Source: Chelativorans xinjiangensis (lineage in GTDB: Bacteria > Pseudomonadota > Alphaproteobacteria > Rhizobiales > Rhizobiaceae). Taken from it: a stretch of DNA of 64,000 nt. Shown in pieces: positions 37,161 through 46,247 of the stretch. The notes beneath the pieces were generated by a model, which saw nothing but the letters and a program-made list of their open reading frames with translations, did no database searches and was not told the origin of the DNA. Where the stretch lies: positions 1-64,000 of the forward strand of contig NZ_WQNH01000012.1 in NCBI RefSeq assembly GCF_009812055.1, given 5' to 3'. Every line of letters begins with the position of its first letter. The stretch's first letter is position 1. The translations under genes and the position numbers were made by a program.

Positions 37161-38186
37161 ATGAGCGAACGGCTTGAGGACATCGCCGCCAGGATGACGG
37201 CTGGCGGCAAGGGTATTCTGGCGGCGGACGAAAGCACTGGAACCATCAAGAAGCGTCTCGATTCGATCGGTGCGGAATCCACCGCCGAGACGCGCCGCGA
37301 CTACCGGGAAATGCTGTTTTCCGCCGAAGAGGCGATGAGGAACCACATCTCCGGCGTCATCCTCTATGACGAGACAATCCGCCAGCAGGCGAGGGACGGG
37401 ACGCCTTTGGTGGAGATCATCGCCAGCTCGGGCGCTGTCCCCGGCATCAAGGTGGACAAGGGCGCGAAGCCTCTGGCGGGATTCCCGGACGAGAAGATCA
37501 CCGAGGGGCTGGACGGCTTGCGCGAGCGGCTTGCCGAGTACTACGAACTTGGCGCGCGCTTCGCCAAGTGGCGGGGCGTCATCGCCATTTCCGACGATTT
37601 GCCGACATGGGGTGCGGTGAAGCAGAACGCCCAGGCATTGGCGCGCTACGCTGCCCTTTGCCAGGAGGCGGGGATCGTGCCTATCGTCGAGCCGGAAGTG
37701 CTGATGGACGGGGCGCCTGGCGACCATTCCATCGACCGCTGCTACACGGTTACAGAATGGGTGCTGAAGACGGTGTTCCAGGAGCTCTATGATGCCCGCG
37801 TCTCGCTGGAAGGCATGGTGCTGAAGCCGAACATGGTCATCGACGGCAAGAACGCCCGCAAGGCAAGCCGCGAGGAGGTGGCGGAGAAGACGGTGCGTTG
37901 CCTGAAGGCCACGGTGCCGGCGGCCGTGCCCGGCATCGCGTTTCTCTCCGGCGGCCAGTCGGACGAGGAGGCGACGGCGCACCTGTCCGTCATGAACGCC
38001 GGATACGACGTGCCGTGGACGCTGACCTTCTCCTATGGCCGTGCGCTGCAGGCGGCGGCGCTGAAGGCCTGGGGCGGCAAACAGGAGAACGTCGCCGCCG
38101 GCCAGCGCGCCTTCGCCCACCGCGCAAAGATGAACGGGCTTGCCGCGCTTGGCGATTGGAAAGAAGATTTGGAGAAGGCCGCCTGA
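37161..38186 (+). CDS. fba: Class I fructose-bisphosphate aldolase
   Basis: 341 residues, class I (Schiff-base) aldolase of the animal/plant-like type. Schiff-base Lys222 in GMVLKPNMV, substrate residues in GKGILAADESTGTIKKR at the N-terminus, and FLSGGQSDEEAT later. It cleaves fructose 1,6-bisphosphate to triose phosphates without metal. Start at 37161 is preceded by ACAGGAGGC. This class I enzyme closing the tkt-gap-pgk cluster is typical of rhizobia. Confidence 0.95.
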   Translation: MSERLEDIAARMTAGGKGILAADESTGTIKKRLDSIGAESTAETRRDYREMLFSAEEAMRNHISGVILYDETIRQQARDGTPLVEIIASSGAVPGIKVDKGAKPLAGFPDEKITEGLDGLRERLAEYYELGARFAKWRGVIAISDDLPTWGAVKQNAQALARYAALCQEAGIVPIVEPEVLMDGAPGDHSIDRCYTVTEWVLKTVFQELYDARVSLEGMVLKPNMVIDGKNARKASREEVAEKTVRCLKATVPAAVPGIAFLSGGQSDEEATAHLSVMNAGYDVPWTLTFSYGRALQAAALKAWGGKQENVAAGQRAFAHRAKMNGLAALGDWKEDLEKAA

Positions 38187-38198
38187 GCCAAGCCGCGC

Positions 38199-38363
38199 TC
38201 AGCCGCGGCCGTGGCTGAGCGCGACGGTGAGCATGATGGCGGCGAGCGCCACGATGGCGAGCTTCCAGAAATCGCTGCGTTTCTTCAGGCCGGGAAGGCC
38301 GAGCGGCCGGATGATATGCAGGATCATCATGGCCACGATCAGAAGCGAGAGGATTTTTGTCAT
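38199..38363 (-). CDS. 54-residue two-span membrane protein
   Basis: ATG at 38363. Two hydrophobic stretches, TKILSLLIVAMMILHII and FWKLAIVALAAIMLTVAL, joined by a basic loop PLGLPGLKKRSD, ending SHGRG. No family recognised. Convergent with fba with 12 bases between stops. Short hydrophobic proteins of this kind are common in related genomes next to fba; the function is unknown. Confidence 0.7.
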   Translation of the reverse strand: MTKILSLLIVAMMILHIIRPLGLPGLKKRSDFWKLAIVALAAIMLTVALSHGRG

Positions 38364-38520
38364 TGGGCGCCCGGCACTGGGTGAAGGTTCGCCCTTGTGC
38401 CCTCCTTTCGACCACCGTGTCAAAAAGCGGTTGCAGCGCTCAGTGCTTCACCAGAAGCAGCTTGACCTGGCGCCGGCGGCGCCCCAGGTTCCGGCCGAAT
38501 GAAACGATCGAGGTGAGACC

Positions 38521-39312
38521 ATGGCACTGGACGGAAAGACGGCAATCGTGACGGGTGCTGCCGGCGGCATCGGCTATGCCATCGCCGAGCGCTTCCTGCG
38601 CGAAGGCGTGCGGGTGGTGATCGCGGATGTCGACGCCGAGAAGGGCGCCAAGGCGATCAAGGATCTGGAGAAGCTCGGCGAGGTCGATTTCGTCAAGACC
38701 GACGTGGGCAAGAGCCTCGACGTGCACAATCTCGTCGCCTCGACCATCGATTCGCTGGGCGATATCGACATCCTCGTCAACAATGCCGGCGTCGTGCACG
38801 GTGCGGATTTCCTCGATCTCAAGGAAGAGGACTTCGACCGGGTGCTGCGGATAAACCTGAAAGGCGCCTTCCTGGTGGGCCAGGCGGTCGCCCGCTATAT
38901 GGTCGACAAGGTGAAAGGCGGCGGGGCGCCCGGTGTCGTCATCAACATGTCGTCGGTCAATGCCGTCTTCGCCATTGCCAACCAAGTGCCTTATTCCGTC
39001 TCCAAGGGCGGCATGAACCAGCTCACCAAGGCCATGGCGCTGTCGCTCGCCCCGCACGGCATCCGCGTCAACGCCATCGGACCGGGCTCCATCATGACGG
39101 ACATGCTGGCGAGTGTGAATGCCGACCCGGCGGCTCGCGACCGCATCCTCTCTCGCACACCCCTGGGGCGCATCGGCGATCCGAAGGAAATCGCATCCAT
39201 CGCCGCGTTTCTCGCCTCCGACGATGCCAGCTACATCACCGGCCAGACCATCTACGCCGACGGTGGGCGGCTGCCACTCAACTACACAGTCGAGGTGCAG
39301 CCGCAGGAGTAG
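38521..39312 (+). CDS. Short-chain dehydrogenase/reductase
   Basis: 263 residues, classical SDR. TGAAGGIG nucleotide motif at ~11-18, NNAGV, the catalytic triad Ser in NMSSVNAVF, Tyr and Lys in PYSVSKGG, and the C-terminal GQTIYADGG typical of FabG-like SDRs. D at the end of beta2 (IADVD) suggests NAD preference. Substrate unknown. ATG at 38521 follows GAGGTGAGACC. Confidence 0.92.
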   Translation: MALDGKTAIVTGAAGGIGYAIAERFLREGVRVVIADVDAEKGAKAIKDLEKLGEVDFVKTDVGKSLDVHNLVASTIDSLGDIDILVNNAGVVHGADFLDLKEEDFDRVLRINLKGAFLVGQAVARYMVDKVKGGGAPGVVINMSSVNAVFAIANQVPYSVSKGGMNQLTKAMALSLAPHGIRVNAIGPGSIMTDMLASVNADPAARDRILSRTPLGRIGDPKEIASIAAFLASDDASYITGQTIYADGGRLPLNYTVEVQPQE

Positions 39313-39396
39313 GCGACCCTGCAAGGCTCCTGACAAAACGTTGGCAGCACGGTCGTGCGACAATCCTCCGGCAATCACGTTGGAGGATGAGAGGCC

Positions 39397-39561
39397 ATGA
39401 CCGCTACACGCTATTCGATCTCGCGCACCGTCCACCGCTGGGCCAGCGCCTATCGGCGGTGCAGGCGCCGCAAGCTCACCGAACGGATCATGAACGACTT
39501 GCCGCCCAGCCTGCAGAGGGATATCGGTTGGCAACCGACGGGGCCGACGCGGCAGCGCTGA
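39397..39561 (+). CDS. DUF1127 small basic protein
   Basis: 54 residues: TATRYSISRTVHRWASAYRR, CRRRKLTERIMNDLPPSLQR, DIGW. The Trp/Arg pattern and the L-x-x-DIG ending are those of DUF1127, small Arg-rich proteins of Alphaproteobacteria linked to RNA turnover and phosphate or C/N metabolism. ATG at 39397 follows GGAGGATGAGAGG. It is followed by the DJ-1/PfpI gene after 28 bases. Confidence 0.8.
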   Translation: MTATRYSISRTVHRWASAYRRCRRRKLTERIMNDLPPSLQRDIGWQPTGPTRQR

Positions 39562-39589
39562 ACCCCGTCGAGCCGAAGAGGAGGGTGCC

Positions 39590-40177
39590 ATGGAACAGTC
39601 GAAGACAGTCGGTCTCGTTTTCATCGAGAAGTTTGCCGATTGGGAATTCGGCCTGCTGGCTGCTTCCGCTGTCGAGTGGTTCGGCGCACGCGCCGTTGCG
39701 CTCACGCCCGAAGCAGGATCCGTGCGCTCCATCGCCGGTTTCCAGCTTGCGGGCGAGCGCGGGTTGACGCCGCAGGAGAATGAGGATCTCGACGCAGTAG
39801 CGCTGATCGGTTCGGATAACTGGGCGTCTCCGGATGCGCCCGACGTGACGCCGCTTCTCAAGGCAGTCGCCGAGCGCGGCGGGGTCGTCGGCGGTATATG
39901 CGCAGGCACGCTGGGGCTGGCGCGCGCCGGCCTTTTCGAGGGCCGCGGTCACACCAGCAACGGCCGCGAATGGATCAACAAGCACGCGCCGGGCTATGCG
40001 GGCGCGGAAGCCTATCAGGACGTGCCGCACGCGGTGAGCGACGGCAGTATCGTTAGCGCGCCGGGTTCCGCACCCGGCACCTTCGCCGCCGCCTTCCTGG
40101 AGGCGCTTTTCCCCGAGCGCGCCGAGACGGTTGGCGAGATGCGCGAGCTGTTCGCGCGCGAGCACGCCGCGGCCTGA
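39590..40177 (+). CDS. DJ-1/PfpI-family protein
   Basis: 195 residues, class I glutamine-amidotransferase-like fold. N-terminal VGLVFIEKFADWEFGLL, the nucleophile elbow GGICAGTLGLARAG with reactive Cys, and HTSNGREW. This group includes glyoxalase III, chaperone and protease-like members. The gene is 28 bases after DUF1127. ATG at 39590 follows GAGGAGGGTGCC. Substrate not evident. Confidence 0.85.
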   Translation: MEQSKTVGLVFIEKFADWEFGLLAASAVEWFGARAVALTPEAGSVRSIAGFQLAGERGLTPQENEDLDAVALIGSDNWASPDAPDVTPLLKAVAERGGVVGGICAGTLGLARAGLFEGRGHTSNGREWINKHAPGYAGAEAYQDVPHAVSDGSIVSAPGSAPGTFAAAFLEALFPERAETVGEMRELFAREHAAA

Positions 40178-40273
40178 CCGGCCCCACCCCTATCTCGCCC
40201 GCTGACAGGCTCCTGACGGTATGTTGTCAGGAGGGGTGTGCCACTCTGGCGGCATACCGAAGAGGAGAGATCG

Positions 40274-40642
40274 ATGACACCGTTTTTGCCCGCCCACGCG
40301 GCCGTATGGTTTGAAATCCCGGTGAGCGATATGGGCCGCGCCAGGGAGTTCTACGGCGCAGTGCTTCAAAACGAGCTGACGGACATGGAAGGGCCAAACC
40401 CGATGGCTCGTTTCGCGGCAAAGGAGGAAAACTCCGTCGCCGGCCATCTTTACCCCGGAAAACCTGCTTCCGAGGGCACCGGCATCACCATCCATCTGGC
40501 CGTTTCCACGCCTTTGGAAGAAGCCATGGAGCGGGTGACGGCGAATGGCGGCAAGGTAGTCTCCCCCATCGTCACTATTCCTGCGGGCCGTTTCGTGTAT
40601 TGTCTCGATCCGGACGGCAATAGCTTCGGGCTGTTTACGTAA
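40274..40642 (+). CDS. VOC-family protein (glyoxalase-like)
   Basis: 122 residues. VWFEIPVSDMGRAREFYGAV at the N-terminus, ITIHLAVSTPLEEAMERVTANGG in the middle, and FVYCLDPDGNSFGLFT at the end: one VOC betaalphabetabetabeta pair. GAGGAGAGA precedes the ATG at 40274. The following WYL regulator gene starts 12 bases after its stop, so the two are likely co-transcribed and the regulator may control this gene. Confidence 0.85.
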   Translation: MTPFLPAHAAVWFEIPVSDMGRAREFYGAVLQNELTDMEGPNPMARFAAKEENSVAGHLYPGKPASEGTGITIHLAVSTPLEEAMERVTANGGKVVSPIVTIPAGRFVYCLDPDGNSFGLFT

Positions 40643-40654
40643 GGAGCGGCCTTC

Positions 40655-41359
40655 ATGCGGCGTGCGGACCGGCTCTTTCAGATCGTTCAACATTTGCGCG
40701 GCGGACGGCTTGTGACCGCGCGTCTTCTCTCGGAGCGGCTCGAGGTCTCCGAGCGCACCATCTACCGCGACATTGCCGACCTGCAGTCGACGGGCGTGCC
40801 CATAGACGGCGAGGCCGGCGTCGGCTACCTGATGCGCGAAGGCTTCGAGCTGCCGCCGCTGATGTTCACGCGCGATGAGATCGTAGCGCTGGTGGCCGGC
40901 GCGCGCATGGTGCGCGCCTTCGGCGGTGCCGCCATGGCGCGCGCGGCCGAGGAAGCACTGATCAAGATCAGCACGGTGCTGCCGGAAAACGAGCGCGAGC
41001 GCATTTCGCGCACTGAGATCCACACGCCCAACTGGGTGATCAGCGACGCCGAGCGTCAGGCCATCGATGCTCTGGAGCACGCGGTGGAGAGCCGGCGCGT
41101 GCTTCGCCTCGACTACCGCGACGAAGCCGGGCGCATGAGCCAGCGCGACGTGCGGCCGCTCGGCCTGTGGTTCTGGGGCAAGGTATGGACGCTGGTCGGC
41201 TGGTGCGAGCTGCGGGACGACTTCCGTGCTTTCCGCATCGACCGCATCGTCGTCATGCAGGAGGCGGGGCGCGGCTTCAAGCCGGAGCGCGGCAAGCAGC
41301 TCGGGGATTTTTATCGGCAACTGGAGCTGCGCGAATGCTCAGGCAACGGGCATGCGTGA
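40655..41359 (+). CDS. YafY-type HTH/WYL transcriptional regulator
   Basis: 234 residues. N-terminal HTH_11 winged helix (RRADRLFQIVQHLRGGRLVTARLLSERLEVSERTIYRDIADL). Residues ~140-220 form a WYL domain (LRLDYRDEAGRMSQRDVRPLGLWFWGKVWTLVGWCELRDDFRAFRIDRI) with WxL-like ligand-binding residues. WYL proteins respond to nucleic acid or small ligands. Short spacing to the VOC gene upstream suggests one unit. Confidence 0.9.
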   Translation: MRRADRLFQIVQHLRGGRLVTARLLSERLEVSERTIYRDIADLQSTGVPIDGEAGVGYLMREGFELPPLMFTRDEIVALVAGARMVRAFGGAAMARAAEEALIKISTVLPENERERISRTEIHTPNWVISDAERQAIDALEHAVESRRVLRLDYRDEAGRMSQRDVRPLGLWFWGKVWTLVGWCELRDDFRAFRIDRIVVMQEAGRGFKPERGKQLGDFYRQLELRECSGNGHA

Positions 41360-41439
41360 AGCATGCCCTTCCTTCCGCAAGGGCAGGGAAGCGGTCAGAG
41401 CGCCGCGCGTCCAAATGGACGCGCGAAGGACGCTCTATG

Positions 41440-41500
41440 TCTTTGAATCTACGCATCGTGCTTTCCGAAAATCGATTCCGATTTTCGGGCCGATGCGCTA
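41440..41500. repeat. Palindromic intergenic repeat downstream of argG
   Basis: CCGAAAATCG (41465-41474) and CGATTTTCGG (41479-41488) form a perfect 10-bp stem. The flanks gcatcgtg and gccgatgcg also pair. This hairpin type is widespread in rhizobial intergenic DNA, here between the WYL regulator and argG stops, where it could stabilise 3' ends. Confidence 0.7.
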
Positions 41501-42718
41501 GTCCCGCTTCCTTGCCGCCAGCGTCCTCAGCCGCAGGGCATTGAGGCGGATGAAACCTTCGGCGTCCTTTTGATCGTAGGCGCCGCGGTCGTCCTCGAAG
41601 GTCACCAGGGCGTCGGAATAGAGCGACTTGTCGGACTTGCGGCCGGTGACGATGACGTTGCCCTTATAGAGCTTCAGCCGCACCTCGCCCTCGACGTCTT
41701 CCTGGCTCTTGTCAATCGCCGCCTGCAGCATCTCGCGCTCGGGGGAGAACCAGAAGCCGTTGTAGATGAGTTCCGCATAGCGCGGCATCAGCTCATCCTT
41801 GAGGTGAGCCGCACCCCGGTCGAGGGTGATCGATTCCATGGCGCGGTGGGCGGCGAGAAGGATCGTGCCGCCCGGGGTCTCGTAGACGCCGCGCGACTTC
41901 ATGCCGACGAAGCGGTTTTCCACCAGGTCGATGCGGCCGATGCCGTTGTCGCGGCCGAGATCGTTGAGGGCGGCGAGCAGTGTGGCCGGCGACATGGCTT
42001 TCCCGTCGAGCGCGACCGGATCGCCGGACTTGAACTGAAGCGTGATCTCCGTGACCTTGTCCGGCGCCTCCATGGGCGAGATGGTGCGCTGATGGACGAA
42101 TTCCGGCGGTTCGCTCCACGGATCCTCCAGCACCTTGCCCTCCGACGATGAGTGCAGGAGGTTGGCGTCGACCGAGAATGGGGCCTCACCCTTCTTGTCC
42201 TTCGGCACCGGAATCTGGTGCTGCTCGGCGAAATTCATGAGGTCGGTGCGCGACTTGAACGCCCAGTCGCGCCAGGGCGCGATGACCTTGATGTCAGGGT
42301 TCAACGCGTAGGCTGAAAGCTCATAGCGCACCTGGTCGTTGCCCTTGCCGGTTGAGCCATGGGCGACCGCATCGGCGCCGGTCTCGGCGGCAATCTCGAC
42401 AAGATGCTTGGCGATCAGCGGCCGCGCGATCGAGGTGCCGAGCAGATAGATGCCTTCATAGACCGCGTTGGCGCGAAACATCGGGAAGACGAAGTCGCGG
42501 ACAAACTCCTCCCGGACGTCTACGATCCGGATGTCCTTGATGCCGAGCATCTCGGCCTTCTTGCGCGCCGGCTCAAGCTCGTCGCCCTGGCCGAGATCGG
42601 CGGTGAAGGTGACGACCTCCGCGCCGAGTTCCGTCTGCAACCATTTGAGGATGATCGAGGTGTCGAGGCCGCCCGAATAGGCCAGAACGACCTTCTTTAC
42701 GTCTGTGTGCTTCGCCAT
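41498..42718 (-). CDS. argG: Argininosuccinate synthase
   Basis: 406 residues. ATP P-loop [12 protein letters not shown] at 11-22, [16 protein letters not shown], and [10 protein letters not shown]; the standard type I ArgG. It condenses citrulline and aspartate in arginine synthesis. GTG- or ATG-start alternatives are not needed: ATG at 42718 has GGAAAAGACC upstream. C-terminus LAARKRD. Confidence 0.97.
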   Translation of the reverse strand: MAKHTDVKKVVLAYSGGLDTSIILKWLQTELGAEVVTFTADLGQGDELEPARKKAEMLGIKDIRIVDVREEFVRDFVFPMFRANAVYEGIYLLGTSIARPLIAKHLVEIAAETGADAVAHGSTGKGNDQVRYELSAYALNPDIKVIAPWRDWAFKSRTDLMNFAEQHQIPVPKDKKGEAPFSVDANLLHSSSEGKVLEDPWSEPPEFVHQRTISPMEAPDKVTEITLQFKSGDPVALDGKAMSPATLLAALNDLGRDNGIGRIDLVENRFVGMKSRGVYETPGGTILLAAHRAMESITLDRGAAHLKDELMPRYAELIYNGFWFSPEREMLQAAIDKSQEDVEGEVRLKLYKGNVIVTGRKSDKSLYSDALVTFEDDRGAYDQKDAEGFIRLNALRLRTLAARKRD

Positions 42719-42866
42719 GGTCTTTTCCGGTGATTGGATGTCCGGCGCGCCCGGGGCCGGTTTGCGCGGGCACTATTATCAGGAAAAGACAAAGGGGCAA
42801 GCCGCCCTCGCAAGGGCGACCTTTCCGCGAACCCGCGATTGGAGGCTGCAGGCGCAGCCGCGTGGC

Positions 42867-43367
42867 CTACTGGCAGTTCTGGATCGAATCGAGCGCTGCC
42901 GTCATGCCCAGAAGCGAGAAGGTGTAGCGGGTGTCGTTGCCGCGACCGGACTTCGCCGCCACCGTCATGTCGGAGCCGGCCTTCATGGCGGCGATGAGCT
43001 GTGGCTCCTCCGCCGCGTTCTCCAGCCACGCCGACTTTTCCTGCGTGAACATGCTGAACGATCGGCCGTCCACCGTCACCGTGACCTTCGAGCCTTCCTG
43101 GAGGCTATAGCCGGCGATGAATTGCGGTTCGTAGGCGACGTTCTGGCCCGGCTTCTGGCTGACGAAGAAGAAGATGTCGCCGTGATCGAGGCTTGACGGT
43201 TCCTTCTGCTTCGGCACGCTCATCACATAGCAGACCTTACCGTTACCAGACTGGTAGCTGTAGGTGCCCCAGTCGCGGTGCTGCCCGACGGCTGTCGCCT
43301 GTGCGAAGGCCGGCCCCGCGGCCGCGACCGCGCAAAACAGAAAGAGCGACGAAAAAATCCCACGCAT
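42867..43367 (-). CDS. Invasion-associated locus B (IalB) family protein
   Basis: 166 residues, ATG at 43367. Signal peptide 1-22 (RGIFSSLFLFCAVAAAGPAFA). IalB core: RDWGTYSYQSGNGKVCYVMSVPK, DIFFFVSQKPGQNVAYEPQFIAGY, and the C-terminal RYTFSLLGMTAALDSIQNCQ with conserved Trp, Cys and Gln. The family was named from Bartonella invasion but is common in free-living rhizobia as periplasmic proteins of unclear function. No ialA partner is adjacent (RppH, the IalA homologue, is at 21746). Confidence 0.9.
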   Translation of the reverse strand: MRGIFSSLFLFCAVAAAGPAFAQATAVGQHRDWGTYSYQSGNGKVCYVMSVPKQKEPSSLDHGDIFFFVSQKPGQNVAYEPQFIAGYSLQEGSKVTVTVDGRSFSMFTQEKSAWLENAAEEPQLIAAMKAGSDMTVAAKSGRGNDTRYTFSLLGMTAALDSIQNCQ

Positions 43368-43613
43368 TGTCCCTGACCGTATCTTTGTCTGCCGTGTGTT
43401 TGTAAAGCACATCAGAGGCTTACGCCCGATGGCTTCATTTTTATTTAATCTGGGTTACCAAAGAGTGAAGCTGCATGAAATATCGCCCGCCTCTTCTTAA
43501 AAGAGCTCACCGAGCGTTCCTGCCGGCCGCTTCACACCCCACGTAGAAGGTTGAATCGGATGAAAAAGGCAAGAGTTTGACCCGGCTGCGCGGCGTCGAA
43601 TGCCCGCCGTTCT

Positions 43614-43985
43614 TCATTCGGCGTCTTCGAGGGCGCGCTTGGCGGCCAGCCGGTGGGCGGGGGTGATGTGCGAGCGCACGGCGCCGAGCGCTGCTGCCAG
43701 AACAGCCATATCATCTGTGAAGCCGAAACCGGCGAGGAAGTCGGGCACCATGTCGAGGGGCAGGACAAAATAAGCGAGTGCGGCGAGCAAGATGCCGCGC
43801 ACGCGCGGCGGCGTTTCGCGATCAAGCGCGCAATAGTAGCCGGCGATCACATCTTCCATGAATGGCACCTGGCGGGCCGCTTTCTTGGCGGTGCGCCAAA
43901 ATTTGCGGCGAACATCCTCTTCGTGGCGGCCGTGCTCGTCGGCGCTGCCGGGAACAAGGATCTCGCCGATCTTCACGTCGTCCAT
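43614..43985 (-). CDS. YkvA/DUF1232 membrane-associated protein
   Basis: 123 residues from ATG at 43985 (GGCAAGGAG upstream). The central DUF1232 helix RGILLAALAYFVLPLDMVPDFLAGFGFTDDMAVLAAAL carries the PxDxxPDxxxxxGxxDD motif. Single hydrophobic helix, otherwise basic. Function unknown. Confidence 0.88.
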   Translation of the reverse strand: MDDVKIGEILVPGSADEHGRHEEDVRRKFWRTAKKAARQVPFMEDVIAGYYCALDRETPPRVRGILLAALAYFVLPLDMVPDFLAGFGFTDDMAVLAAALGAVRSHITPAHRLAAKRALEDAE

Positions 43986-44052
43986 GACTGTCGCTCCTTG
44001 CCGGGATGATGTGGGGAGGACTGCGCCCGGATGCAATGCCAGCTATCGGGGG

Positions 44053-44349
44053 CTATCGGGCGGCGAAGGCGTTCATCCTCTTCGCCAGCTTGACGTCGAG
44101 CTCCGTCAGGCCGCCGGCGTCGTGGGTGGTGAGGGTGACGTCGACGGTCTTGTAGACGTTCGACCACTCGGGATGATGGTCGAGCTTCTCGGCGGCCAGC
44201 GCCGCCCGCGTCATGAAGCCGAAGGCTTCGTTGAAATTGGCGAAGACGAAGCGCCGCTCGATGGCCGCGCCGTCACGCGCAAGGCTCCAGCCTTCGAGTT
44301 CCACCAGTGCCTCTTCCACCTGTTTGTTCTCGAGTTTCTCCCTTGCCAT
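44053..44349 (-). CDS. phhB: 4a-hydroxytetrahydrobiopterin dehydratase (PCD)
   Basis: 98 residues. PCD/DCoH fold with conserved [34 protein letters not shown] and [21 protein letters not shown]; the His pair in DHHPEW is catalytic. It dehydrates 4a-hydroxy-pterin after aromatic hydroxylation; in bacteria lacking PhhA it may have other pterin roles, for example in Moco metabolism. Divergent from the phosphatase gene with only 29 bases between starts. Confidence 0.93.
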   Translation of the reverse strand: MAREKLENKQVEEALVELEGWSLARDGAAIERRFVFANFNEAFGFMTRAALAAEKLDHHPEWSNVYKTVDVTLTTHDAGGLTELDVKLAKRMNAFAAR

Positions 44350-44378
44350 GAAACCTCTCCGTGCTATCGCGTAGTGGC

Positions 44379-44921
44379 ATGAAGGATAATACACCTCGCG
44401 CGGGCGAACAGGCCCGCACAGCCATCCTTTTCGTTTGCCTCGGCAATATCTGCCGCTCGCCGCTGGCGGAAGGCATCTTTCGTGCCGTCGTTTCCGAGCG
44501 CGGCCTGGAGCATGCTTTCCATCTGGATTCGGCCGGCACCGGCGCCTGGCACGCGGGCTCGCCGCCGGATCCACGGTCGGTGGCTACCGCGCGCCGCTTC
44601 GGCCTCGATATTTCCGGGCAAAGGGCGCGCCAGGTGGAGCCCGAGGATTTTTCCCGCTTCGATATCATCCTGGCCATGGACCGCGCCAACGTTGGCGCAC
44701 TGCGCCAGCGGGCGCCGAAGGAAGCGCATGGGCGCATCCACCTATTCCTCGACTATGCGCTCGGCGGGCCGGAGGAGATACCGGATCCCTATTACGGCGG
44801 GGACGACGGCTTCGCCGCAGTCTACCGCACGCTCCGCGAAGCTTCCGATGCGCTGGTGGCGAGGCTTGCCGAGCGCGATGGCTCCGCCCGCATCAGCGGC
44901 CAGGCTTCCTCGACGATATAG
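44379..44921 (+). CDS. Low-molecular-weight protein-tyrosine phosphatase
   Basis: 180 residues. P-loop CLGNICRSP near residue 20 (CX5R), general acid in [10 protein letters not shown] near 130. The ATG at 44379 was preferred over an ATG at 44361. The C-terminal ~25 residues ([17 protein letters not shown]) run beyond the usual LMW-PTP end and overlap the thpR gene on the other strand by 100 bases. Confidence 0.92.
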   Translation: MKDNTPRAGEQARTAILFVCLGNICRSPLAEGIFRAVVSERGLEHAFHLDSAGTGAWHAGSPPDPRSVATARRFGLDISGQRARQVEPEDFSRFDIILAMDRANVGALRQRAPKEAHGRIHLFLDYALGGPEEIPDPYYGGDDGFAAVYRTLREASDALVARLAERDGSARISGQASSTI

Positions 44922-45421
44922 GGTCCGCCGCCGACCGAATCGCGCGCCGACATCAGGACGAAACGCCCGACCCGGAACGGCACCGTAGCGAAATTGCCCC
45001 GCGCCGACAGATAGGCAGCGACTTCGTGGGGGCTCGTGCTTTTCAGCCGCGCGAGCGTTACATGCGGTGTGAACTTGCGCGGATCCGGGGCGAGGCCGAG
45101 CCGCTGGCAGATGCGCTCGATTTCGCCTTGCAAGGCATAGAGGTCCGGCGAGGCGGCTACACCCGCCCATACCGCGTGCGGCTTCTTCTGGCCGAAGGCG
45201 CCGACTCCGGAAAGTGTGAGCGAGAAGGCCGGCCGCCGCACCCGGTCGAGGGCGTTGGCGACCTCGTCGGCGACGTGGCCTTCGACATCGCCGATGAAAC
45301 GCAAGGTGAGGTGGTAGTTCTCGACATCGACCCACCGGGCTCCCGGCAGGCCGCCGCGCAGAAGCGAAAGGGACAGCGCCGCATCGCGCGGAATCTCGAG
45401 GGCGGTGAAAAGTCGCGGCAT
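44822..45421 (-). CDS. thpR: RNA 2',3'-cyclic phosphodiesterase (2H)
   Basis: 199 residues. Two HxTx motifs HLTLRFIG at ~37 and HVTLARL near 119 define the 2H phosphoesterase fold. C-terminal [10 protein letters not shown] completes the core, and ~20 extra residues follow. It opens 2',3'-cyclic phosphates on RNA. Tail-to-tail overlap with the phosphatase gene means 100 bases code on both strands. Confidence 0.92.
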   Translation of the reverse strand: MPRLFTALEIPRDAALSLSLLRGGLPGARWVDVENYHLTLRFIGDVEGHVADEVANALDRVRRPAFSLTLSGVGAFGQKKPHAVWAGVAASPDLYALQGEIERICQRLGLAPDPRKFTPHVTLARLKSTSPHEVAAYLSARGNFATVPFRVGRFVLMSARDSVGGGPYIVEEAWPLMRAEPSRSASLATSASEASRSVR

Positions 45422-45503
45422 GGCAACCTCCTCGAATCTCTATGTCTATCGTCAGCGAATCATCGATTGAGCACCGGGGCAAGCGCTTTCTGGCGCCTGC
45501 GGC

Positions 45504-46184
45504 TCACATCTCGGGCTTTTCCCCTTCGACGAGGGCCTCGACACGGGGGAGCATGCGCTCCACCATCAGGTCCACACCCTTTGCGTTGGGATGCATGCCG
45601 TCCTCGAGCAGCAGCGAGCCGTTGGCCGCTACGCCGTCGAGGAAGAACGGGACCAGCGGCAGGTCGTGTTTTTCCGCCAGTCGCGGGTAGATGGCGTTGA
45701 ACGCCTCTTGGTAGTCCGGCCCCAGATTGGGCGCGGCGTACATGCCGACGAGCAGCACGTCGATGCCGCGCTGGCGAAGCCGGGTAACGATTTCGTCCAG
45801 GTTTTTTTCCGTGGCGGCAGGGGAGAGACCGCGCAGCATGTCGTTGGCGCCGAGCTCCAGGATCACAAGGTCCGTACCTTCGGGGACCGACCAGTCGAGC
45901 CGTGACAGGCCGCCGCTGGTGGTATCGCCGGAGACGCCGGCATTCGCCACGGTGACGTCGTTGCCGTTGTCACGCATCGCGGTCTCCAGCTTCTCCGGAA
46001 AGGCTTCTCCCGGTGCCAGTTGGTAACCGGCCATCAAGCTATCGCCGAAGCCGACGATGTCGAAGGCCTCCGCCCACGCCGGCCGCGCACCGGGCATCAG
46101 CAGAAGGACGAGGATGAGCGCCGATGACATTTTCGTGAGCGACACGATAGCACCGGAAATCTTGTCCAAAGGTTTGAATAGCAT
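45504..46184 (-). CDS. SGNH-hydrolase arylesterase (TesA-like)
   Basis: 226 residues from ATG at 46184. N-terminal signal with hydrophobic stretch SSALILVLLLMPGARPAWA. SGNH blocks: FGDSLMAGYQL (Ser), GVSGDTTSGGL (Gly), LGANDMLRG (Asn), DGMHPNAKG (Asp/His). It is a periplasmic multifunctional esterase/thioesterase like E. coli TesA. It is divergent from an ABC ATPase-permease pair with 63 bases between, the same layout as tesA-ybbA-ybbP in E. coli. Confidence 0.93.
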   Translation of the reverse strand: MLFKPLDKISGAIVSLTKMSSALILVLLLMPGARPAWAEAFDIVGFGDSLMAGYQLAPGEAFPEKLETAMRDNGNDVTVANAGVSGDTTSGGLSRLDWSVPEGTDLVILELGANDMLRGLSPAATEKNLDEIVTRLRQRGIDVLLVGMYAAPNLGPDYQEAFNAIYPRLAEKHDLPLVPFFLDGVAANGSLLLEDGMHPNAKGVDLMVERMLPRVEALVEGEKPEM

Positions 46185-46247
46185 GAAACTCAACCCATAT
46201 CTGCCGAAGCCGCGCCCGCGACATCTCTCATATAGGACGCCCCGCCC

